Below are positions 40,928-50,120 of a DNA stretch of 64,000 nucleotides, piece by piece (within the stretch, counting starts at the first letter, position 1; each line of letters opens with the position of its first letter). The notes below the pieces were generated by a model that did no database searches, was not told the DNA's origin, and saw only the letters and a program-made list of their open reading frames with translations. The stretch comes from Saccharibacillus sp. JS10. GTDB lineage: Bacteria > Bacillota > Bacilli > Paenibacillales > Paenibacillaceae. Made by a program: the position numbers and the translations under genes. Where the stretch lies: positions 186,001 to 250,000 of the forward strand of contig NZ_JANFNS010000002.1 in the NCBI RefSeq assembly GCF_024436065.1, in the 5' to 3' direction.

Positions 40928-41764
40928 TTACAGCGCAAACAGTAATTTTTCGTCAAACTCAGGTACCAGACCTTCGCGGGCAGCACGTGTTAATAACGAG
41001 CGAATGGCTTCGTACCCGTCTTCGCCTAAATTTTCCGTAAATTCGTTCACATACAGTTCGATATGCGAGTCCGCTACGTTCGCGTCCATTTCTTGTGCGT
41101 GTTCAAGAACATAATCACGCGAAGCTTCGGGATGCTTCCACGCATATTGCACAGAAGAACGAACCCATTCAGTCAGTTGCTTGTGATCCACCGCTCCGCG
41201 TTTGGCAATGATCGCGCCGAGCGGAATCGGAAGCCCAGTATCGGTTTCCCACCAGTCGCCCATATCCGCAAGCTTGTGCAGACCGTAATTTTGATACGTG
41301 AACCTTGCTTCATGGATCACCAGCCCCGCATCGATCTCTCCGTTTTGCACCGCCGGCATAATCTTTTCAAAAGGCATCACGATTACTTCTTTGATCCCGC
41401 CTGGAATCGATTGCGCCGCCCAAAGACGGAATAACAGATAAGCCGTCGAACGTTCGCTAGGCACAGCGATACGCTTGCCGGCAAGATCAGCGGCAGTTGC
41501 CGCGTCTTTGGTCAGCACAAGCGGACCGCATCCGCGACCAAGCGCGCCGCCGCAAGGAATCAATGCGTAATCGTTTAAGACCCACGGCAAAGCCGCGTAA
41601 GAGATTTTCATGACTTCGGGGCCTTCGCCGTTTGCTGCCCAGTTGTTGGTAATATCAATATCGGCATACGTGACCTCAAGCTCCGGTGCGCCTTCGATCA
41701 GACCGTGAGCCAAAGCGTGAAAAACGAATGTATCGTTGGGACAAGGGGAAAAAGCAATATTCAA
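40928..41764 (-). CDS. mqnD: 1,4-dihydroxy-6-naphthoate synthase (MqnD)
   Basis: 278 aa. Begins with the MqnD signature NIAFSPCPNDTFVFHALAHG, then TYADIDITNNWA, KISYAALPWVL, GCGPLVL, IAVPSERSTAYLL, DAGLVIHEARFTYQ and DTGLPIPLGAIIAKR. It converts the cyclised futalosine product to 1,4-dihydroxy-6-naphthoate in the futalosine route to menaquinone. The start is TTG at 41764, 10 nt after GGAGG, and it overlaps the mqnB stop (TTGA), so translation is coupled. The frame stays open 89 codons further upstream inside mqnB but that part is a GC-rich shadow. Confidence 0.92.
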   Translation of the reverse strand: MNIAFSPCPNDTFVFHALAHGLIEGAPELEVTYADIDITNNWAANGEGPEVMKISYAALPWVLNDYALIPCGGALGRGCGPLVLTKDAATAADLAGKRIAVPSERSTAYLLFRLWAAQSIPGGIKEVIVMPFEKIMPAVQNGEIDAGLVIHEARFTYQNYGLHKLADMGDWWETDTGLPIPLGAIIAKRGAVDHKQLTEWVRSSVQYAWKHPEASRDYVLEHAQEMDANVADSHIELYVNEFTENLGEDGYEAIRSLLTRAAREGLVPEFDEKLLFAL

Positions 41765-42423
41765 GGGAAAAACACCTCCGGTAAAATTGAACTGGCTTGG
41801 CGAAGCGCCGAGAGCGCGTCGCCGATCTTCCATGCGCTGCGGTCGCGTGGGCCGACCGCGTTCGAGATGGCACGCAGTTCCATGGCGGGCAGCCCGAACT
41901 GGCGAGCGGCTTCCGCGACGCCGAAGCCTTCCATGCCTTCCGCGGCGGCGCCGGGCACGCGCGCGGCAAGCGCTTCTGCGCCGGCTTGCGTGCCGGTTGT
42001 CGTGGACACCGTCACGACCGGCGCCAAGCACGCTTGCAGGCCCGCGCTTTGCAGCGCGCGGGTGAGAGCCGCCGAGAGATTCTCCTCGGCGGGAATGATC
42101 GACGAGCCGAAGCCCAGCTCGTCAACCGAAATAAAGCCGTCTGGGCTATCCGAGCCCAAATCGGCGGCAACCATGCGGCTCGCAACGACGAGCGAGCCGA
42201 TCGCAGCGGATTCTGCGAATCCGCCTGCGATGCCCGCGCTGACGACGCGGCTGTAAGAGCCGCCCGCAAGCGCTTTTGCCGTCGCGGCGGCTACCGCAGC
42301 CGGGCCGACGCCGCCCGCGATGACGACAAAGCGGTCGTCGCCGTTAAGCCCGCTTCGGACAACTTCGCTTTCGGCTTCAACCGCCGTAACAACCAAAATT
42401 CGTTCAGTCCGCGACTGGTACAT
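41761..42423 (-). CDS. mqnB: Futalosine hydrolase (MqnB)
   Basis: 220 aa nucleoside-phosphorylase-fold protein. Motifs: ILVVTAVEAESEVV, VVIAGGVGPAAVAAATAKAL, VVSAGIAGGFAESAAIGSLVVAS, AEGMEGFGVAEAARQFGLPAMELRAISNAVGPRDRSAWKIGDAL (substrate Glu and Asp region). Hydrolyses futalosine to dehypoxanthine futalosine in menaquinone synthesis, upstream of MqnC and MqnD. AGGGAG precedes the ATG. The gene is strongly GC-rich compared with its neighbours, with many GCG/GCC codons. It overlaps mqnD by 4 nt. Confidence 0.92.
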   Translation of the reverse strand: MYQSRTERILVVTAVEAESEVVRSGLNGDDRFVVIAGGVGPAAVAAATAKALAGGSYSRVVSAGIAGGFAESAAIGSLVVASRMVAADLGSDSPDGFISVDELGFGSSIIPAEENLSAALTRALQSAGLQACLAPVVTVSTTTGTQAGAEALAARVPGAAAEGMEGFGVAEAARQFGLPAMELRAISNAVGPRDRSAWKIGDALSALRQASSILPEVFFP

Positions 42424-42590
42424 TCGATCGACTCCCTGTATGATGAAATAGGTCTTTTAGCCGTGGACATCAAAGACACGATAATAAGTCTACACTTAAC
42501 GGTAACGCTAAAGCGAACGCTTGTAAAGTTTGCTTCAGGTGCCTACCTAACCCTACATGCTAACTTTGAACAGAAAGGAGCATTCACAAC

Positions 42591-43109
42591 ATGCCGGAAG
42601 TTGACGATCATTTGGATTACGGATTGTCCGTTTTATTTATCGGATTTAATCCAAGTTTGCGTTCCGGGGAAACCGGGCACCATTACGCCAATCCCCGTAA
42701 TAACTTTTGGCGCATATTGGAACAATCGGGATTAACGCCGAGACGTTATCACCCGACAGAAGATCAAGATCTATTGAAGCTCGGCTTTGGATTTACGAAT
42801 ATCGTCGCGCGTCCAACACGAGGCGTTGAAGATATAGCCCGCGAAGAATATAAAGAAGGCCGCGAAATTTTGCGAAAGACCTTATCTACCTATTTACCCA
42901 AAATCGCTTGTTATGTCGGAAAAGGCGTATATACCGAATTCAGCGGACGAAAAAAAGCGAATTGGGGGTTTCAGCCTCAATCGCAGGTCGATGGCGTGAT
43001 CGATTTTGTAGCGCCTTCATCCAGCGGTCTCGTTCGGATGCCGATGAAAGAGATCGTCGAGATCTATACCGAGCTTCGTTTGGAGTTGGAAGATGACCCG
43101 GAAAATTAA
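42591..43109 (+). CDS. mug: Mismatch-specific uracil-DNA glycosylase (Mug/TDG family)
   Basis: 172 aa. Clear Mug motif GFNPSLRSGETGHHYANPRNNFWRIL (Asn in the active-site GxNP), later FTNIVARPTRGVEDI, and the C-terminal SSSGLVRMP minor-groove/intercalation loop. Removes uracil or thymine opposite guanine, protecting against cytosine or methylcytosine deamination. Full length for the family. AAAGGAG precedes the ATG. Monocistronic, cytoplasmic; divergent from mqnB. Confidence 0.92.
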   Translation: MPEVDDHLDYGLSVLFIGFNPSLRSGETGHHYANPRNNFWRILEQSGLTPRRYHPTEDQDLLKLGFGFTNIVARPTRGVEDIAREEYKEGREILRKTLSTYLPKIACYVGKGVYTEFSGRKKANWGFQPQSQVDGVIDFVAPSSSGLVRMPMKEIVEIYTELRLELEDDPEN

Positions 43110-43221
43110 AATACCCCTCAATCCTTAAGAAACAACTATAGAAAAAGTCGATTACTGCCGATATAGCTAATAACGCAAGATTAGATTTTGAGCAAAACGT
43201 ACAGCAGGAAAGGAGGAGCTT

Positions 43222-45648
43222 ATGGAAACCGTAACGGGAACTTACAATATCGGTCTTGTCATTGTCTCCTGTGTCATATCGATACTTTGTTCATATTCGG
43301 CACTTAACCTGGCAGGGCGGATTCATTTGGCTCATGGCAGATTACGTATATTTTGGTTAACAGGCGGAGCCGTTTCAATGGGAATTGGAATCTGGTCGAT
43401 GCACTTCGTCGGCATGTTGGCTTTCCAATTGCCTATGCATATGACGTACAATATTCCGCTTGTCATTTTATCGATGGTAGCTCCGATATTGGCTTCGTTT
43501 ATTGCATTATGGACGGTCACTCGAAAAAAACTCACTAGACGGGCGCTTCTGATCGGCGGACTATTGCTCGCTTCGGGCGTTGTCACGATGCACTACACCG
43601 GAATGGCAGCGATGGCGATGGAGATCAGCTACAATCCGTGGTTAGTAACGTTATCTATTGTGATTGCGGTTACGGCATCGATTGTCGCTTTGACTTTTAT
43701 GCGCGAATTGCGGCAAGAAGGTAGCCGGATTTTGTATAAATGGGCAAGTGCTTTAATTATGGGCGCGGCGATTGCCGGGATGCATTACACAGGAATGGCG
43801 GCAGCTCGCTTTCATATGCACCCGCATATTTCACCTGTACTTGGCGGAAATCAGGTCGATATGGAAAGTTTGGCTTTGATTATCGCGCTGAGCAGCATTT
43901 TGCTGATCGGATTTACGATCTATGGCGCTTTTATCAACGGTCGTCTGACTTTGAAAGATCAAATGATTCGCGAGCAGGAAAAATGGTATCGGGCGCTTTA
44001 CGAAAATAACGTAGACGGTATTTTATCGATTGATACTCAAGGAAAGATTATCGATAGTAATCCGGCTATTTTGGACATGACCGGTTCTAAGCGCGAAGAT
44101 TTTGTTGGGCATCCTGTAGAAGTGCTGAAACAGTTTTTTTCACCCGATGTATATCGACAAGCCCAATTGAAACATGGCGAAGCTTTTATGAACGATGCGA
44201 TCTCGTATGAAACCCAGATTGTACATCCCAATGGTCAAGCGATGCACTTGGGCGTGATCAGCGTTCCGATTTTGGTCGATGGCGAAACGACCGGAACTCA
44301 TATTATCGTCCGCGACATTACCGAGCAAAAGAAAACGCAAGAGAGAGTCGAGCACCTTGCGTATCACGACGAACTGACCAGTCTGCCGAATCGCCGGCAA
44401 TTTAATCTTCGCGTCGAAAAGTTTATTCAAAAAGCGCGCGGCACAAAAAGAATGGCAGTTATGGTGCTGGATATCGATCGCTTCAAAATGATTAACGACT
44501 CGCTTGGACATGCTTACGGCGATGCTTTTTTGCAAAAAGTCGGACAGCGGATTTCCGAAGTAGTCGATCCGGAAAAAGTTATATTGTCGCGTATGGGCGG
44601 GGATGAATTCGCGTTAATCTATCATTCGTTTACATCCGATCAAGAAGTTGCGAGATTGGCGCAGCGGATCGTATCGGTCATTCAAGTGCCTTATACGCTA
44701 AAAGAAAATGATTTCTACGTCACGGCAAGTATTGGGGTCGCGATGTTCCCTGAACATGGAGAAGATCGTGAAGAACTCATCAAAAACGCCGATTCTGCGA
44801 TGTATGAAGTCAAACGTGGCGGCAAAAACGGATATCGCTTCTATTCACCGGATTTGGACGAAGAATTGTTGTTCAAGATCGAGATTGAAGGCGATCTGCG
44901 TAAAGCGATTGAACGTGAAGAATTAACGGTGCATTATCAGCCGCAATACCGGATGCCGGATCGCGAACTGATCGGAATGGAAGCGTTACTGCGCTGGAAT
45001 CATCCTGTACGCGGAATGATTCCGCCAAGCCGATTTATTCCGATCGCTGAAGAAACCGGGCTGATTACACAGATCGGAAGCTGGGTGTTGCAAGAAGCTT
45101 GCAAACAAACGAAGCAGTGGCATGACGAAGGCAAAACGAAAGTGCCGATTTCAGTGAACTTATCGACGCAACAATTCCACCAACCCGATCTGGAATTTGA
45201 AGTTGAACGGATTCTGGTCGAAACGGGTCTGGAACCGAAATATTTAGAACTTGAAATCACGGAAAGTATGATGATGGAACCGGCGATTTCGATCGAAATT
45301 ATGAATCGACTCAAACGATTGGGTATCCGTCTAAGCCTGGATGATTTCGGAACCGGCTATAGTTCGCTGAGTTATTTGAGCGTTCTTCCGATCAGTCGTC
45401 TCAAGATCGACCGATCGTTCGTTATGCGTATCGAAGAAAGCGACAACGAACGCGCGATTGTCAATACGATTATTGCGATGGCATACAGTCTTGGAATGGA
45501 CGTTATCGCCGAAGGAATCGAAACGAAAGGTCAGTTAGAAATTTTGACCGACCAACGTTGTTTGGAATTTCAAGGCTATTATTTCAGCCGTCCTGTACCT
45601 GCTGTTGATCTGTTTGTTGATGAATCTCCTCGAAATAGTATTGCCTAA
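43222..45648 (+). CDS. MHYT-PAS-GGDEF-EAL cyclic di-GMP enzyme
   Basis: 808 aa. The N-terminus (~245 residues) has seven membrane helices with three MHYT repeats (MHFVGMLAF, MHYTGMAAMAM, MHYTGMAAARF), a probable gas or metal sensor. A PAS domain (250-~370), an intact GGDEF domain (MGGDEFALIY) and an intact EAL domain (MEALLRWNHP, ITESMMM, DDFGTGYSSLSYL, KIDRSFV, IAEGIET) follow. It could both make and degrade c-di-GMP; only one activity may dominate. Related to B. subtilis YkoW/DgcW. AGGAGG precedes the ATG. Monocistronic. Confidence 0.93.
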   Translation: METVTGTYNIGLVIVSCVISILCSYSALNLAGRIHLAHGRLRIFWLTGGAVSMGIGIWSMHFVGMLAFQLPMHMTYNIPLVILSMVAPILASFIALWTVTRKKLTRRALLIGGLLLASGVVTMHYTGMAAMAMEISYNPWLVTLSIVIAVTASIVALTFMRELRQEGSRILYKWASALIMGAAIAGMHYTGMAAARFHMHPHISPVLGGNQVDMESLALIIALSSILLIGFTIYGAFINGRLTLKDQMIREQEKWYRALYENNVDGILSIDTQGKIIDSNPAILDMTGSKREDFVGHPVEVLKQFFSPDVYRQAQLKHGEAFMNDAISYETQIVHPNGQAMHLGVISVPILVDGETTGTHIIVRDITEQKKTQERVEHLAYHDELTSLPNRRQFNLRVEKFIQKARGTKRMAVMVLDIDRFKMINDSLGHAYGDAFLQKVGQRISEVVDPEKVILSRMGGDEFALIYHSFTSDQEVARLAQRIVSVIQVPYTLKENDFYVTASIGVAMFPEHGEDREELIKNADSAMYEVKRGGKNGYRFYSPDLDEELLFKIEIEGDLRKAIEREELTVHYQPQYRMPDRELIGMEALLRWNHPVRGMIPPSRFIPIAEETGLITQIGSWVLQEACKQTKQWHDEGKTKVPISVNLSTQQFHQPDLEFEVERILVETGLEPKYLELEITESMMMEPAISIEIMNRLKRLGIRLSLDDFGTGYSSLSYLSVLPISRLKIDRSFVMRIEESDNERAIVNTIIAMAYSLGMDVIAEGIETKGQLEILTDQRCLEFQGYYFSRPVPAVDLFVDESPRNSIA

Positions 45649-45759
45649 TTGGACGCATAGCCTTCGGGCTGTGCGTTTTTGGGTTGTGCTTTTTGGTTTT
45701 ATAGTAGAAGAAGAGATAATCAGCGATAACGAGATGAATAGGAAGGTGGATGTACAGAA

Positions 45760-46650
45760 ATGAATCCTTATTCAGCGGAAGAAATCAAAAAAGGATTACA
45801 AAACAAAACCGTACAACTTGTAGACGGTACGACACTTCCTGCAATCGGGCAAGGCACTTGGTATATGGGAGAAGTCGCCAGCGAAGCGGAACGCGAAGCC
45901 GATGCGCTTCGGCTTGGTTTGGATTTAGGCATGAGTGTGATCGATACGGCAGAAATGTATGCCAATGGAGGCGCGGAAGAAGTTGTCGCCCGTGCGATCA
46001 AAGGCAGAAGAGACGATGCCTTTTTGGTAAGTAAAGCACTGCCTAATCATGCCGGACGTCAGTCGATTGTCAAAGCGTGCGAAGATAGTTTGCGTCGTTT
46101 GAATACGGATGTATTGGATTTATATCTGCTACACTGGCGAGGGCGTATCCCGCTTTCTGAGACGGCAGAAGCGATGGAAAAGCTCAAACAAGACGGGAAA
46201 ATCAAACGTTGGGGCGTTTCGAATTTGGATCGAGGCGATATGGAAGAATTGTTATCCAAACCTATTGGTCGCGGATGCGAAAGTAATCAAGTGCTGTACC
46301 ATCTCGGTTCGCGAGGAATCGAATACGACCTGTTGCCGTGGCAGCATCAAGCACGAATGCCGATTATGGCATACTGCCCGCTAGCACAAGGCGGATCGTT
46401 AAGACGGGAATTGATGGATCATCCCGAAGTTCGGGGAGTCGCGGAACGGTTGTCGGCTACGCCCGCGCAAGTGTTACTCGCTTGGGTGATTCGGAGCGGG
46501 GAAGTGATGGCGATTCCCAAAGCTTCCAGCCCTGATCACGTAACCGAAAATGCGGCAGCAGCTTTGCTGGATTTAAGCCAAGACGATCTACAACGTCTAA
46601 ACGAAGCTTTCCCGGCACCTTCGCGTAAAGTTCCGTTAGAAATGGTATAA
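45760..46650 (+). CDS. Aldo/keto reductase
   Basis: 296 aa. Catalytic Asp and Tyr in VIDTAEMYANGGAE, Lys in LVSKALP, His in LLHWRG; NADPH-binding KRWGVSNLDRGDM and AIPKASSPDHV. It resembles the YeaE/2,5-diketogluconate-reductase-like branch and differs from the two other AKRs in the window. The substrate is unknown. GGAAGGTGGATG precedes the start. Monocistronic with its own terminator. Confidence 0.9.
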   Translation: MNPYSAEEIKKGLQNKTVQLVDGTTLPAIGQGTWYMGEVASEAEREADALRLGLDLGMSVIDTAEMYANGGAEEVVARAIKGRRDDAFLVSKALPNHAGRQSIVKACEDSLRRLNTDVLDLYLLHWRGRIPLSETAEAMEKLKQDGKIKRWGVSNLDRGDMEELLSKPIGRGCESNQVLYHLGSRGIEYDLLPWQHQARMPIMAYCPLAQGGSLRRELMDHPEVRGVAERLSATPAQVLLAWVIRSGEVMAIPKASSPDHVTENAAAALLDLSQDDLQRLNEAFPAPSRKVPLEMV

Positions 46651-46675
46651 CAGAAATATTAAAATTTTGACATAC

Positions 46676-46722
46676 AAAAAGACCCGGCTTCCAAACGTTG
46701 TTTGGAGGTCAGGTCTTTTTTT
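46676..46722. terminator. Bidirectional terminator between AKR and small hypothetical gene
   Basis: AAAAAGACC...GGTCTTTTT outer stem and a TCCAAAC/GTTTGGA inner stem, with T7. Confidence 0.85.
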
Positions 46723-46757
46723 CTTGCGGACTGGACGGCGTATTGTTCATAGGCTCA

Positions 46758-47063
46758 TTACCCTTTGATACCGTCTTTATAGAATTTGCTCCAGTGCTTG
46801 TCTCCGCTGTGCAGCGAATCTTGAACGGTTTTTTCTAAAGTTTGCAGCAGTTCGGCTTTGATTTGCGATACAGTGTCGAAATAAACGCGCTCTTCGTTAC
46901 CATTGATTCTTTCGCCGTAAATAGCAAGGGCTGCATTTTCACAACGGTGTTTTTCAACGAGTTGATCGATCGATTGAAGTGCATGTTCAACGTAGGCCGA
47001 AATACCCTTTTGGTCTTGTGGAAGCAGTTCTCTGAGTTCTTGTACGCGGTTTTGCATTGGCAT
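46758..47063 (-). CDS. Small hypothetical protein
   Basis: 101 aa, mostly helical and charged: RVQELRELLPQDQKGISAYVEHALQSIDQLV, then CENAALAIYGERINGNEERVYFDTVSQIKAELLQTLEKTV. GAGGTGA lies at good distance before the ATG, so it is probably expressed. No signal peptide or membrane segment. I do not recognise a family. Its upstream region carries a TGTAAATTTACA palindrome 23 nt before the start, where a regulator could bind. Confidence 0.6.
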   Translation of the reverse strand: MPMQNRVQELRELLPQDQKGISAYVEHALQSIDQLVEKHRCENAALAIYGERINGNEERVYFDTVSQIKAELLQTLEKTVQDSLHSGDKHWSKFYKDGIKG

Positions 47064-47085
47064 AATAAGTCACCTCTTTATTGAA

Positions 47086-47097
47086 TGTAAATTTACA
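47086..47097. promoter_or_regulatory. Perfect palindrome upstream of small hypothetical gene
   Basis: TGTAAATTTACA, 23 nt before the start codon of the 101-aa gene. Operator-like; regulator unknown. Confidence 0.3.
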
Positions 47098-47442
47098 ATA
47101 TCACACTTTCACAAAAAGTTCATTAATTTTTCCTTAAATCTATATTTACATATGAAATTTAATTGAAAAATCAATGAAAACAAGGATATCGGGACTTTTT
47201 TGGAAGAGAATAAGCGACGGAGAGGTTGGTTTTGTGTTTTAAGAAAGTGTCTAACTTGTGTCTAATAAATATTTCGGTTCTTCGTTTTCATTTTTTTATA
47301 GCATTTTGAGTGATTTTGAAAATAAATTTTCAAGGACTATAGAACCATGTGGAAGATCAATAGATTGAGTTTGAATATTCGAATAATTTGTAACTTTTTT
47401 TAACCGAAGTGTAAAGACATCCGCAAGGCATACTCTCTATAC
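47098..47442. other. AT-rich intergenic region with palindrome
   Basis: A 409-nt gap between divergent genes, clearly more AT-rich than the rest of the window. It holds a perfect inverted repeat TTGAAAATAAATTTTCAA (47316-47333), partly like a CodY box. No reading frame, hairpin terminator or RNA motif was recognised. Confidence 0.4.
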
Positions 47443-47472
47443 TTGGACACAGAAGTTAGAGGAGGTCGTCTT

Positions 47473-48642
47473 ATGAAAAAATTGAATTTGCAAGGTAAAG
47501 GGAAACAAATCGGTAAAAAAAGCGCGGCATTCGCATTAACGGTCGTTTTGTTAAGCGCGATCTTGCCTCAAACGATCCATGCTTCTGGTGTTCGTGAATT
47601 TTCGCTTGGGTACAATGATGAATTAACGACGATCAAAGCTCAGATGAGCGATGGGGCTTTATATGTTCCGCTTCGAGAAGTATCGAAGCAATTGCATCTT
47701 CAAGTCAGTGGAACAAAAGATAAAGTGGTATTGACCGGCAGCAAACATAACGTCGTGATTATCCCGTCCAAACAAACCGCGCTCAGCGGGAAAAAGTCGA
47801 TGCCGATCAAAACCTATATCAGTGCAGGACGCCTGATGATTCCAGCTTCGCTGCTGAAAGGTACTTTTAACTTCGGAGTTGCTTACGACGGCAATGTATC
47901 ACTCGCTCGAATTACAAGCGGTAAGCAAAAGCTGAGCTTTTCTAATTTTGTCCAGCAGTCCAAGCCAGCTTTGAACCCGGCTCCGTCTCAACCAGTCACT
48001 CCGGCAAAGCCGCAAAATCCGGTTCATACCAAGCCAATCTATCTGACTTTCGATGATGGGCCAACCGCTCATACGAAGGAACTACTTGATATATTAGATC
48101 AATACAACGCCAAAGCGACCTTTTTCATGTTAGGGCCAAATATCAATTCGTATCCGAAAGTCGTCGAACGTTTAGTGAAATCAGGGAATACTGCGGGTCT
48201 GCACGGAATTACGCATGTAAAAAGTAAATTTTATGCGTCTCCGGCATCCGCATTAGCTGAAATGAACCAAGACAATGAAGATTTATATCGCGCTTCCGGC
48301 GTGAAAACGACACTCATTCGTACGCCTTATGGAAGCAAACCTTATTTTAAAGACAATTACCGGAATCAAGTATTAGCAGACGGGTTTCATTTATGGGATT
48401 GGAATGTCGATTCGGAAGATTGGAAATACAAAAAGGATCATGAAAAAGTGATTCAAAGCGTGTTACAACAGATCGCCACCGTCGAAAAGCAAGGGCATGT
48501 TCCTGTGGTATTGATGCACGACCAGCCCGCTACCCTACATGTATTACCCGAGGTATTAAAAACGCTCAGCAAAGAAGGATTTACGTTCGAAGCAATTGAT
48601 CCGAGCATGAAACCCGTGAACTTTTGGCACGACGAACGTTGA
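47473..48642 (+). CDS. Polysaccharide deacetylase (CE4) with N-terminal stalk-like domain
   Basis: 389 aa. Signal peptide (to about residue 37, IHASG), a stalk/copper-amine-oxidase-like domain (ALYVPLREVSKQLHLQ..., MIPASLL), a Pro-rich linker, then a CE4 domain: TFDDGPT (metal and base Asp), LHGITH (metal His pair with Gly in place of the usual Ser/Thr), RTPYGS, DWNVDSEDW and VLMHD. Probably removes acetyl groups from peptidoglycan or another wall polysaccharide, outside the cell. The ATG at 47473 follows AGGAGG by 7 nt. Confidence 0.9.
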   Translation: MKKLNLQGKGKQIGKKSAAFALTVVLLSAILPQTIHASGVREFSLGYNDELTTIKAQMSDGALYVPLREVSKQLHLQVSGTKDKVVLTGSKHNVVIIPSKQTALSGKKSMPIKTYISAGRLMIPASLLKGTFNFGVAYDGNVSLARITSGKQKLSFSNFVQQSKPALNPAPSQPVTPAKPQNPVHTKPIYLTFDDGPTAHTKELLDILDQYNAKATFFMLGPNINSYPKVVERLVKSGNTAGLHGITHVKSKFYASPASALAEMNQDNEDLYRASGVKTTLIRTPYGSKPYFKDNYRNQVLADGFHLWDWNVDSEDWKYKKDHEKVIQSVLQQIATVEKQGHVPVVLMHDQPATLHVLPEVLKTLSKEGFTFEAIDPSMKPVNFWHDER

Positions 48643-48651
48643 TTTTTGAAC

Positions 48652-48689
48652 AAACATGCTCTTTTACTAAAAAGGGCATGTTTTCTTTT
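48652..48689 (+). terminator. Terminator of deacetylase gene
   Basis: A 14-bp stem (48652-48665 with 48670-48683; two G-T pairs) with a 4-nt loop and TTTTCTTTT. Confidence 0.85.
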
Positions 48690-48784
48690 GATAAAGGGGT
48701 TCAAACTACCTTATTAATGTGGGATAATCGACTCAGGTTATGTCAAAATATGTGGTCTTTAACAGATGACAGGGGAGAGCGTCC

Positions 48785-50056
48785 ATGAAACTGAATTTGG
48801 CAACGAAAATGGTAGCGGGGTTTGTGTTGATTTCGGGGGTTACGTATGCAACAAGTGCTTTTTGTATCTTCTTCTTGAAAAATTACGTAGCAAATTCGAT
48901 GGCTGATGGGTTGTATACGACGATGATTTTGCTGATGGGGGTCTTTTGGAGCGGCGTTCTGGGTTGGCTGGTATCCAAACTTTTAACGAAGCCAATCGTA
49001 CAGCTTTCTGAGAACGCGCGAGAAGTCGCAGCAGGTAATCTGACCGTAAACGTGCCAGAGCGTAACGGGCAAGACGAAATCGCTGTGCTTCATGATTCGT
49101 TTCGTCAAATGGTCGCAAACTTACGTGATATGGTTGAAGATATTGCTTCCGGCGCAGGTACGACTTCTGAAAATGTACGCTTGATGAGTACCGCCGTATC
49201 GGATGCTGCTGAACAGATCGAGGGGATCTCAGGCGGCGTAGATCGCATCTATGAAGGCGTCGAACGTCAACAAGAATCAACAGAGAATTCCAGACGCAAT
49301 GCAGACGAAATGTTGGATGCTTTCCACGGTATGAAAAGCAGTTCGGAGCAAATGATTCAATTGTCTGGCGGAATGGAGAACTCGGTACAGACCACTCGCG
49401 ATATTTTCGTGGCATTGCGTGAAGGGATGGGCGAATTGTCCGAATCCAGTGAAAAATCGCAAGAGATGGTGGGACGTCTGGAGCGCGAAGCCGCAGACAT
49501 TGAAGTGATTAACCGTTCGATTCGAGATATTGCCGAGCAGACGCATCTACTTGCGCTTAATGCTTCTATAGAAGCGGCACGTGCAGGGGAACACGGATCG
49601 GGATTCGCAGTCGTGGCACATGAAATTCGTAAACTGTCCGAACAAAGTTCGAATTCAGTCGGTCAGATCGGAGATTTGATCCAGCGGATTCAAGACCAAG
49701 TACGCGATACGGTATCGCTGATCGAGCAACAAAGCGAACGCGTGACCCGCGAAGAACAACATACGATCGCGGTTGAAGAAAAGCTGGAGCACTTAGGTTC
49801 AGCAGTGAACGGTATGGTAGATTCGGTACGCAGTATCGAAACGATGATCTCGGAGCAGACCGGTCGGGTTGATCTTGCGCATAGTTATGCAGGTGAAATT
49901 AGTGAACGTGCGGTATTATTTGCCGAAGAAGCAAAACGTATCGCAAGTTCGGTTCACGAAGAATCAGAGATCATGCAAGAACTTTCGCATTCTTCCGAAG
50001 AATTAAATCGGATGACCGGGCGTTTGCTCGATAAAACGACAGCTTTTCGCATGTAA
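48785..50056 (+). CDS. Methyl-accepting chemotaxis protein without large sensor domain
   Basis: 423 aa. Two membrane helices (about 8-30 and 42-65) separated by only about 12 residues, so there is no periplasmic-type sensor. A HAMP domain ([22 protein letters not shown]...) and the MCP signalling domain follow, with the conserved hairpin tip [36 protein letters not shown]. It probably senses an internal or membrane-related cue and signals to CheA. GGGGAGAG precedes the ATG. Monocistronic, with its own strong terminator. Confidence 0.9.
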   Translation: MKLNLATKMVAGFVLISGVTYATSAFCIFFLKNYVANSMADGLYTTMILLMGVFWSGVLGWLVSKLLTKPIVQLSENAREVAAGNLTVNVPERNGQDEIAVLHDSFRQMVANLRDMVEDIASGAGTTSENVRLMSTAVSDAAEQIEGISGGVDRIYEGVERQQESTENSRRNADEMLDAFHGMKSSSEQMIQLSGGMENSVQTTRDIFVALREGMGELSESSEKSQEMVGRLEREAADIEVINRSIRDIAEQTHLLALNASIEAARAGEHGSGFAVVAHEIRKLSEQSSNSVGQIGDLIQRIQDQVRDTVSLIEQQSERVTREEQHTIAVEEKLEHLGSAVNGMVDSVRSIETMISEQTGRVDLAHSYAGEISERAVLFAEEAKRIASSVHEESEIMQELSHSSEELNRMTGRLLDKTTAFRM

Positions 50057-50058
50057 CG

Positions 50059-50106
50059 AAAACGACTTCGGTTTTCCTGTACCTACAGGAGAATCGAAGT
50101 CGTTTT
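50059..50106. terminator. Bidirectional terminator after MCP gene
   Basis: AAAACGACTTCG (50059-50070) with its complement (50095-50106); the inner arms TTTTCCTGTA / TACAGGAGAA also pair. Lies between convergent genes. Confidence 0.85.
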
Positions 50107-50120
50107 GGTTTCATAGCTTT

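Noticed and set aside
41765-42031. N-terminal extension of MqnD
   Set aside because: The frame is open only because mqnB is GC-rich; the conserved MqnD sequence begins at the TTG at 41764, which has a good ribosome site.
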